In this document: one piece after another, positions 35,851 through 45,530 of the stretch
Position numbering within the stretch: position 1 is the first letter of the stretch
Layout of the letters: every line of letters starts with the position of its first letter
Source of the DNA: Ahaetulla prasina
Lineage: Eukaryota; Chordata; Lepidosauria; Squamata; Colubridae
Direction: 5' to 3'
Length of the DNA: 64,000 nt
NCBI RefSeq assembly: GCF_028640845.1
Contig: NC_080540.1
Location: 98,431,561 to 98,495,560, forward strand
Notes under the pieces: model-generated
The model's database searches: none
Told to the model about the DNA's origin: nothing
Seen by the model: the letters and a program-made list of their open reading frames with translations, nothing else
Translations under genes and position numbers: made by a program

Positions 35851-38319
35851 TTGCAGTCCTGTACCAATTATTTAGGTACAATTATAATTAAACTACCTAT
35901 TACAGTCTCCAATTGGATGTTCTCTGTTCTACATGTAAAATCAAGAGGAAATTGTTTATTTTTGGTAGGCTTTGCAAATCTGCTTAAGCCAAGTGGCAGT
36001 ATCCAATAGCCATAAGGCTGGCTATTCATATTTCAAAAACAATTCCATCCTAAGGACCACAATTATTGACAAGCAAACCTGTATGTGTGAATAAAAGAAT
36101 GAATGAATATACATGCCAACACCCACTGAGAACTTTCTGGCTCTACACCTTCACTGTTTCATCTAACTTCCCCCTTTCATAGGGAATTCTTGTTTCCAAT
36201 TTGCTTTTTTTTAAAGAAAAAAATCTGCAATATACTTTTCCATGGCAATATATTTCACGCATGTTCACTCTTTCTATGAATGTCTTCAGATTCTCAATTT
36301 CATCAACCACATCCTGCATAGATGAGAGATGATAACGACGATAATTTAGATTTTTGTAAGCACAAAAGTGTCACTTTTCGACCGAGTTCTTTCTTCTGTC
36401 TTATGGAAGAACACAATCACTTAGTAAAGAAAATAACCTCTGACTTTTCAGTCATACTCCAGAATATTTTCCCTACATTTTAATTCCTTTTCCCATCATC
36501 AGTTTGCATTTTAAGACATGTGGCTAATAAAAACAGAATTGCTAAGACCAGTTACTGACTTCTCATACCTCTTTTATAAGTTCTGCATTTGTTTCCAGTT
36601 TGTTTCTAAGTGCAGTTTAAGATATTGGCAATTATTCAGTTTGGAACATGGATATTACTGAGTCTTCCTGTCTCATTCTAAATTTGTCAACTCAAGTGGT
36701 TTTAATGTCTTATAGGAAAGACCTTGGTGACACAAACTTCCAAATAAGAGACAGAATAGCCTGCAGCTGAATAGTGAATAGGTCAAGGGTTCAGAAAATA
36801 GCGTCCTTAGTTTCTTAGGCTGTAAAGAAGAAAAGGGCAGAACTGTACTTTCAGGCTTTCAAGATTCTGTCAATGCAGCTTTACAATAAAGAGAAATTAG
36901 CTCATCTGGTTATGATGCCTATCTGGTTTACCAAGTGAGGCTGACAAAATGCAACAAGAAAGTCCCTGCTGAAGGTCATCTCTTATCAGGATATTCTTCA
37001 AGGAGTATGAAAGTGACCCTTCTCTGTGAATTCATTTCTTCCAGAAGTGAGAGCTTCAAGGCTTTCCAATATAAGGTGAAGTACTGGGTGTTTTTGTGGT
37101 TTTTTAAAAAAAATGTGACAATTCTTTTTCTTTTCGGAAAGATTGACTTTTGGTCACATGATTCTACTACAGTATTTGCATTTCTGGCTAAGTGCTCTTG
37201 CATGATTGTTTGAAACCTTCAATTGGTGAAACAGTGCATCATAAGACAATTTGTGAATCAACATACCTCGAATGCATCTGCAACTTACAGAATGCATCCA
37301 AAATCTGGGATCCGTGAGATCTTGAAATCTGACCACTTCAATGGTGCCACACCGCTGCATTACTGCAGTCATGGGACCATCATTTACAAGACTCCCTGCC
37401 ATCTTTCTACAAAGAGAGTCAAGGGGGAAGTCAGGAGTCACTCTTGCTCCCCTGCTTTTTTGCCCACTGGTGATCTTTCTGTTTCTTTGCTTAAGTACCA
37501 TAAGTACCATATGGTACTATGCTTAAGTACCATAAGAAAATATCTCTTTAATGAGGACCCAATGGATCTGGATCCTAAAATTTCCTGACTTCAACTTAAT
37601 GCTCAGGTTCTTCTTATGGCCTTGCAGCCATAGGAAAACCCAAGCCACTGGAAGTCAGAAGAACTGATCTGCCTCTATAATCTCAAAACATGTCAACCAG
37701 AAGCATTAGATGGACAGAAGGCATTTAAGGGAAAATGTTGACTATTTGATTAACTTTTTATTAGCATAATACATTTCTAATCTGTTTCTTTTTTTACATT
37801 CTGGATGTCTGGGGATGCTATGATTAAGAGGATATCCATCTTTTATGGGAAAAAGGACACCGGATGATTTCCTTAGAATTACAACATTTCCTTAGCTCTA
37901 AATCCAGTTTGCTTTCGCTTCTGTGAAGTCTCTAGATCCCCAAAAAACTAGATTAAAAAAAGAATTAATTGCTTAGGATTGATGCAAACATGAGATATGA
38001 TGGAATCTGTTCTTTCACTGTTCTCCCACAATTTAGCAGTACCATTTAAGCAAAGGAAGCCTGTATAAAAATGAATACTTAATTTAGCCTTTGTTTGACA
38101 TATTCTCTATAAGTGGTGACAAGAAGACAAATGATCTCTTCAACTTTCTGGGAAGAAATTATCAAAGTCCAGAAGATGAGATGCACATGTGTCTACTTTA
38201 AGAAAGTCAGGAACTTCAGTTCTCATATTCATTTCAATTAATGCAGACACAATGCAAATACAAATAATATTTTTCTTTTTATATGAAATTGTGTTATATC
38301 AATAACCCAATGTATAAAA
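35851..38319. other. Unassigned stretch, largely unique
   Basis: About 2.4 kb with little simple repeat. Overlapping opposed frames at 37154-37588 show no domain. A candidate place for regulatory DNA of the cytokine locus, by position only. Confidence 0.35.
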
Positions 38320-38737
38320 CAGGGGATGCCAAACTCAAGGCCTGGAGGCCGGATCTGGCCTGCCGGGTGCTTAGGTCTGACCCACGGTGCTGCCCTAGAA
38401 ACAGCAAAGGATTGGCCCATGGTGCCTGTGCCAACAAAAACGGAGCGGCCCTCCCAAGCTCTGTTTTCACTTGCAGTGGGTTTCAGGAAGCCGTTTCAGC
38501 CGAAAACAGAACTCAGGAGCCCATTTTTGCTGGCAGAGGGTTGCAGGAGGCCATCACAGCTGAAAGCAGAGCTCAGGAGCCTGTTTGCACTGGCAGAATG
38601 CTTGGGCCACCACAGGTGCCCCCAATACAAATGACGTCGAGCTGGCCATGCCCACTCTGGCCATACCCACCTCACCGCCCCCAAGGTCAAGCACAACCCT
38701 GATGTGCCCCTCAGTGAAATCAAGTTTGACACCCCTG
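38320..38737. mobile_element. hAT-type MITE, 418 bp
   Basis: Termini CAGGGGATGCCAAACTC and AAGTTTGACACCCCTG. 8-bp flanks gtataaaa and gtataaag. The GC-rich interior with repeated agctcaggagcc gives spurious frames on both strands. Confidence 0.8.
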
Positions 38738-38906
38738 GTATAAAGTATTCCTTAGCTTAAGAGATTGCTTAGGTTTTGCAAAAATTAATCTCCTTTTATT
38801 ATTATCCAGCTAACATTGTGATGAGGATCTTCCATCTTGTCCCCAGTTGAGATACTGACTGGTTTTGGCTTAGGTTCCATGAAATGAATCTGAACTAATA
38901 ATAATA

Positions 38907-39297
38907 ATAATAACAGAGTTGGAAGGGACCTTGGAGGTCTTTTAGTCCAACCCCCTGCCCAGGCAGGAAACCCTACACCACTTCAGACAAATAGTTATCC
39001 AACATTTTCTTAAAAATTTCTAGTGTTGGAGCATTCATAACTTTTGGAGGCAAGTTGTTCCACTTATTAATTGTTCTAACTGTCAGGAAATTTCTCCTTA
39101 GTTCTAAGTTGCTTCTCTCCTTGATTAATTTCTACCCATTGCTTCTTGTGCTGCCTTCAGCTGCTTTGGAGAATAGCTTGACTCCCTCTTCTTTGTGGCA
39201 GCCCCTGAGATATTGGAACACTGCTATCATGTCTCCCCTAGTCCTTCTTTTCATTAAACTAGACATACTCAGTTCCTGCAACCGTTCTTCATGAAAT
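38907..39297 (-). mobile_element. CR1 LINE 3' end, about 390 bp
   Basis: Antisense: aacagagttggaagggacc, agtccaaccccctgcccagg, ttgttccacttattaattg, tctcctcttg-like motifs and gtcctt ctt ttcattaaacta. It is preceded by (TAA)n at 38896. Confidence 0.75.
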
Positions 39298-39864
39298 CAC
39301 TGAGATGGCTCCCTGCTTTCTATTATCAGACACCTTGCTGCTCTCTTAATTGTTTTTTCATTCTTTACAAGTGGTACATAAGTCCTAAGGTACCTAGCTG
39401 TGTGTCCTGCTTTCTGTTGTCTAAGAGCCAACTAGGGACAGTCCTCTAATTAAGTTATCCTCTGTTTGAACTGTAGCTGGAGGGCAATACTGTATGCTAC
39501 TGCTCTTCAGTAGTATCTACATCTTTATCCAAGGTTCCATCCAATACTAGTGATACCATTGGCAGCAAATGCCATAGCATTGGTGGGGTGACCAATTAAA
39601 ATAACTAGAGTAATTTTACTTACAGCAGTAATCCCATATTCATTGGCATAACAGGGATTTTACTACATCCTATAGCCTTGGATTCTGAAGTTTTATATAT
39701 ATTAAACAGTGGCAGTTATGTTACTGATATGTCTTAGTTGGCTATTCTAAGTTTGGTTTTTATCTGAGCAAAATTAAGCCCCAAACGTGGGCTTCTTAGA
39801 TCATGGATGGACAACTGTGTCTCTTTTATGACCTATGGACTTCGACTCCCAGAATTCCAGAGAG

Positions 39865-39882
39865 AGGGGGGAGGGAGGGAGG

Positions 39883-39921
<39 letters not shown>
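39865..39921 (+). repeat. (GGGA)n-(GA)n microsatellite
   Basis: Purine tract: GGGA units then about 16 GA units. Confidence 0.95.
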
Positions 39922-39923
<2 letters not shown>

Positions 39924-40277
39924 TGGACTAGAAGAATAAGGCATTGTGTGAGTGGCTGCAGAAACACTGAACTCACAGTAGATGACACAGAGTTCAGAAG
40001 GATAACTGCAAAACTCACAAAGCCCAGCTGCAGAAGTGCAGAATTCACAAGGGCAGCAGTTAAAATGTATAGTCCATACTTCTCACTCCTTTGCCAGTTG
40101 ACAGCCTCTAATAAGCATATTCCCTAGTTCTCCCCTCTCATTAGATTGGCAATCTAAAAGTTCTCTCCCATGCCAATCTAGTAAAGTCTTCACTGAGCAA
40201 CTAATGTTTCTTTAAATAAGGCTTAGTTTCTCAGTTCTCTTGGCTCAGTAGGTTCCAAAGAGGGACTGGTACTAACC

Positions 40278-40498
40278 CAGGGGTGAAATCCAGCAGGTTC
40301 TGACAGGTTCTGGAGAACCAATAGAGTAAATTTTGAGTAGTTTAGGGAATCAGCAAATACCACCTTTGGCTGACCCCAGAGTGGTGTGAGAATGGAGATT
40401 TTGCAGTATCCTTTCCCTGCCATGCCCACCAAGCCACACCACACCCACCAAGCCACGCCCACAGAACTGGTAGTAAAAAAAATTGGATTTCACCACGG
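40278..40498. mobile_element. hAT-type MITE, CAGGGGTGAAAT family
   Basis: Left end CAGGGGTGAAATCCAGC and right end TTGGATTTCACCACGG. Flanks tactaacc and tattaacc. The interior has ccaagccacgcccacagaactgg, inverse of the ends at 54948 and 55128. Confidence 0.78.
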
Positions 40499-42702
40499 TA
40501 TTAACCTAAACTCTTTGATGTATAACTGCATAGGACATGCAAAAAGAAAGTGGTAACTCTAACTGGAGAGTATTATGGCATTGTCAGCACATAAATATAT
40601 GTCATATATAAATTACTAGGCATATATTTTGAGTGTGACAAAATATATTACTAGTGTGAGTTCATTTTACTTCCTTTAGATGAGAGGGCAATGAAGACTT
40701 CCCATTTTAGGCTAAATCAATGTGCTTGCTGTGGTTTGTTGTCCTTTGAGAAGAGAATATATGTAGCTTATGGTTGAACTGTAGAGTCCTTGGTGCACTC
40801 TGTGCTTGATTGTTTGCTTGCAGATATTTCATTGCCTGAATAGTAACATCAAGAATATCAACGTTTTGAGATAGACCAGAAAGTAAAAAAAAATAACAAA
40901 ATCTCAAAAAAGGAAAAAAGGCAACGGCAATCATTTCTGTACTAGAAAAGTACATGAACGCACGAAGTCCAGCTTAACTCCCTCATATTTAATCTGTATT
41001 TTCTAGAACAGGTTTTGAAACTGTTCAAAAGATGCACAAGATCGTTCAATGAAGGTGGATGTGCAAAGGAAACTCACCAGAGACAGAATCACTATTATAA
41101 AGTTAACCAATTATTTCTCAATATTGAATCGTACTGTGGCCCCCTGAGATATTTGGCATAGTGGGAAGGCTCCGCACATTTTATTAACAAATAGATATAA
41201 TGCAATATCTGCTGTTGTTTATAAAATGATCACAAGACACATAACTCACAGTTGTCACAGATGTATGCATTTGTGTACATGGGAGAGCTAAATAACATTG
41301 CAGCTGCAGGCTCCAAGCACTGCCATTTGTGTCCTCTAGATTTCTGTATGAGAATCTGTACAGGTACGAATAATGATTCTTTTATAACAAGTTAGATCTC
41401 TAGATACAGTATTTTGAAAGTATTTTACCTGACTCTAGTTCCCAATCTACCTTTTTACTCACAGCTCAAATCTTCTGCCTCTGCAATGAATTCATTTTCA
41501 GGAAGGGCTGTCTTTCACCTGTTTTATCTATTATTGGCCAAAGCCAAGGTGTAAATGATTGCACACTTAATTAATTTAAGTCAAATTATACTAGATTGAA
41601 GATGAAAAATAACCTTTAAAAATCATAACGTTGTAATATCTATGTGGGCAACCTGAAACTTAGAAGTTGACTCCTTTCTTTGTTAAGAGCAGTGAGGAAA
41701 TAACAATCCTGAGATAGTTTGTTGAGGAGAACAAAGATCACCCTTACGCCTCCCCTAGTTTTCCACTGCAATTAATATAAAAAGCAATCTATAGCAACAT
41801 ATCAGTTGTGGTTGACCAGCTAGATACAAAAGCAAAGATATTGCCATCCTGATGAGAACTGTGGAAAATCTAGATAAGGATGCGGATGTATCTATGTATC
41901 TTGTCTTTAACCGCAGTAGTCCTAAGGAGTGAGTGAGTTGGAATCCCTAAGAAGTGAGTGACTTAGAAGAACTGGCTGGTAACTCATAGTGCCCCCTTCC
42001 CATTCAAGCTCTGTCTAAATATGCAGCCTCAAAGTTTTTACAGGAATCAAAACTCTCCCATTTCCTCCAACTTGCTTACTCCAAATTCATTTTGGTGATT
42101 TTGCTGATGGAAGTCTCACCTGTATTGCAAAACTTAGGTTGTAATCCTGTACAGAAATGATTTAATCGTATTTTATCTATCCATATATTAAATTATTGAA
42201 TTTTATTTCAATCTCATTTTAAATTGTATTTTATTCCAATTCCATTTTAAATTGTTTTTATTGGAGTTTAGTAATAATTTGTGCTTGGAAGTCTGCTATG
42301 ATATGGCCCACAGGCTAATCAATAAAATAAAATAAAATAAAATATAAAATAACCTGTACAGAAACCATAATGGGCTCCTCTAGACTGGAATTGGGTAATA
42401 TTGTCAACTACAAGCGGCCGATGACCTATTTCTTGAGGCCTTATTGATAGAATTTCAATAATCTTTCATCCAAACTGAACTGTTTCAATCTTTTAAGAGT
42501 ACCTTCTAGGGCAAAATGTCCATCTGGACCTGGATAGCTAATCATAAGCAAGGAGATCCCACTCAGCCCACCGAGTTATTTTAACACAATTAAACAGGTA
42601 TGTCTTGTTTTCTGGATTGTGCCCATGTTGGCATTTTTTTTTTAAAGTGATAATAGTCATCATATCAAATTAGGTATACCTCAGAGTGAGATAAGCGATT
42701 TG
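40499..42702. other. Upstream flank of the cytokine gene
   Basis: About 2.2 kb before the promoter elements, low in repeats except an (AAAAT)n run at about 42320-42345. No exon is seen. Confidence 0.45.
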
Positions 42703-42805
42703 GAGATTCCATTATTCAAGGTAGTTTCCTACTCCCTCCACTCTGAAGCATGATATTAATCATTTCCTTTAGCATCATGTGTCTGTGTACATGTATATAT
42801 ATATC
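42703..42805 (+). promoter_or_regulatory. Cytokine promoter: CK-1/CK-2-like, CLE0-like and TATA elements
   Basis: GAGATTCCATTATTCAAGG starts at 42703 and is followed by TAGTTTCCTACTCCC. This resembles the CK-1 and CK-2 elements of the mammalian GM-CSF promoter (GAGATTCCA...TTCAGGTAGTTCCCC). ATTAATCATTTCCT at 42755 matches the CLE0 core, a composite AP-1/NFAT/ETS site shared by GM-CSF, IL-3, IL-4 and IL-5. The distance from GAGATTCC to ATTAATC is 52 bases here, against 53 in human GM-CSF as I recall it. A TATATATATA run at about 42793-42803 serves as TATA box, about 55-65 bases before the ATG. This implies activation-dependent T-cell expression (inference). Confidence 0.68.
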
Positions 42806-42857
42806 AAGATCAAAGATTGCCAGAATCAGTACAAGAGAGCTTTCTGCTAATATCATA

Positions 42858-42971
42858 ATGTTGTCTCATTGCTTGATTTTCCTCTGCATTGGAGTGTATG
42901 TCAGTTGCATGCCTACATTCCAAACCAATCTTAAGGAAACAATACTGCTTTTAGACGCAATAATGAAAGAG
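42858..42971 (+). CDS. Cytokine exon 1: signal peptide and helix A
   Basis: It has 38 codons from ATG 42858 and ends AAA GAG before the donor gtatgc. The open frame runs back to an ATG at 42750, but the TATA box (about 42793) and the CLE0-like site (42755) lie inside that extension. I therefore take 42858 as the start, leaving a 5' UTR of roughly 30 bases. Residues 1-17 are hydrophobic (signal peptide). Residues 23-38 (NLKETILLLDAIMKE) are amphipathic and fit helix A. Confidence 0.75.
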
Positions 42972-43522
42972 GTATGCTATAACTATTAAATGAAGCTGAC
43001 TATTTTTGTTTAAATGCTGATATATGTATTGCATTTTTTAAAATGTCTATTTCAGTTGTCTAACTTTATTGGGTCCTTTGCAGAGTAACACAGTGAGACC
43101 CAAGAATGAAAGCATGGTAAGATGATTAAGTTTCACTTTCTCAAGTTACATCCTCCTGAGTGCCTGAGCATTCAGTGGGATTTGCTTTTTGATTTTGAAT
43201 TATGAAATCTATATTTTATAACTTTGAATAAATGTATACAAAGTTTGACTGCCAGTTTTTATCTTTTTTGAATCAGTGCAGTATTGACTGAGAGAACATA
43301 TATAAAGATTCTGGAAAATCAAATACATTATTCTCTTTAATGAACTGAAATTCTGTCTAATCAATAATTAGTAATTATTGATTAGACAGACTGGATAGTT
43401 CTACATGAAAAGACAATAACTGAATACTGTTACATTCTGACATAAAAGGGTAGGCTTTGAGGAATGACAAGAACATTTAGGGAAATGAAGCTGACTGCAA
43501 TTCTCTCTCTCTCTCTCTCTTT

Positions 43523-43596
<74 letters not shown>

Positions 43597-43665
43597 CTGG
43601 AATATAATTTTATTATGTACATTTAAAAAGAGATGATTGTCAAAGATAATACTACGTATCTCGCA

Positions 43666-43750
<85 letters not shown>

Positions 43751-45470
43751 GCATTTATATCCCACCCTTCTCCGAAGACTCAGGGCGGCTTACACTATGT
43801 TAGCAATAGTCTTCATCCATTTGTATATTATATACAAAGTCAACTTATTGCCCCCAACAATCTGGGTCCCCATTTTACCCACCTATAATTTTTATCCTTG
43901 GATCCCTTATTCTTTTTGTATTATCTAACCTTGTTTTGTCTTTTTTTCATTTGTAGCAATCACTGGAAACTCCAATTACATTAGAGGTAAGAAATAAAAC
44001 AATCTATCCATGTCTCTCCCACCTCAAAAAGTTAGACCATGTCAGGTTTGAACCTGTTATGAGCTTTATTTTTAGTATCAAGAGTGATTGGTGGGAAAAA
44101 TACTGTAGAAAACAGTTGGTATAGTGTTACGGTATAACTAAAATAAGTGATGCCACCTTGAAAATATTGTGCTTTTATTTAAAATGTAAGATAAAGGCAA
44201 AGTTAGGTCCTTGGTTTAAAAACACTTTTGAGACCACAATACCAAACTCATTATATTCATCCAAAAAGTTTAACCCGAAGTGTTGCAAATGACTTAGGGA
44301 TGTAAATATCAGATATAGCATGGATGGGAGGGCCAAGCTCATGGTTTCCACAACTTTACGGGGAAAAAATAGTTTGCTATTTTCATGGCATCTGTGAGGT
44401 GGGGGCCAAGGGGTAGTCAAAGTAGTCAAGATGGTGGCTGGGAATCCATGACTGAAGCTCTGCTCACTACCCAGGATCTAGGTAAAGAAGAAAAAAAAAA
44501 GGGTGAGCCTGTGATTGCAAGATTAGGGGTGCCATCTTGAATTATGGCAAGGATGCTCCTGACTATTTACAAAGCACAATATTCTTAAGGATGAGCTGAT
44601 CCAAGCATGCCGAATTGGTGCTGTAGAGATAGAGCCAGCTTATGATTAAGTAGTCCAAAGTAAACTAAGTGCATTGTGTTGTTTTTTGCCCACCCATTCA
44701 TAATTTCTGAATGTTATTATTGCCCTCTGGAAGGCAGAAAAGAACAATTTTAAATGCACTCTCATTAGAATGCATTCTTCATTCAAATTACAGTTCACTT
44801 GTCACTTTAAAAGTCACTTCAAAGACTTACACTTAAGAGAAGTGTACACTAAAGAGAATGTGTTTAACTGAGATGTGAGTGACTATAGTGGCAAACCATT
44901 CACTACTTCCTAAGCTTTGTAGTTGACAGCTTTACCAGCCTTGGGGGATGAAGAATATTCAAAGTCTAAGGCAGGGATCTTTTTTTTCAACCTGATATCT
45001 GCATTCCCATGTTGCTTAATTTTTGGATCCACACCCCACAGTTATTTGCATAAAATAGGTGGAAAGGGTCAAGGCTGAATTCATGAATGTAGAGATATAT
45101 CCATACATACAATATTTTTTCAATCATTAATTTGCACGCACACAGCATAATGCCTTCAATATAGACTTAATGTATGCACATTCATAGTAGAAATTTAAAC
45201 CTATATCAGCATAAAACCAACCACATCCCTTAAATATATATCGACAGGGATCATGCCTCAGGACAAGCCATTGGCTAGTTTTATACAACACACTAAATCG
45301 TGAGGTCATATAATACCCTAAGCCGCCGTTAAGCAGACTGTGTTATATAAAGCCAAGTAAAATGTAAAGAGTGAATCAACACGCTGGAGAAATGGCTCTT
45401 GTGGTGGTTTGCAAAAGTTGTCCTGGTTGATCTGTCAATGGATGGAAGACAATGCAATGATAGATAGATA

Positions 45471-45530
<60 letters not shown>

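Noticed and set aside
37154..37588. Opposed 118- and 121-codon frames
   Set aside because: No domain, no good splice context; each is explained by chance or by an unrecognised repeat.
38283..38732. Overlapping 80-140 codon frames rich in Pro/Ala
   Set aside because: They lie in the hAT MITE 38320-38737.
42750..42857. An upstream in-frame ATG giving a 36-residue longer cytokine leader, reminiscent of the long IL-15 signal peptide
   Set aside because: The segment overlaps the CLE0-like element and the TATA box, so it is probably promoter, not mRNA. Starting at 42858 gives a normal 17-residue signal peptide.
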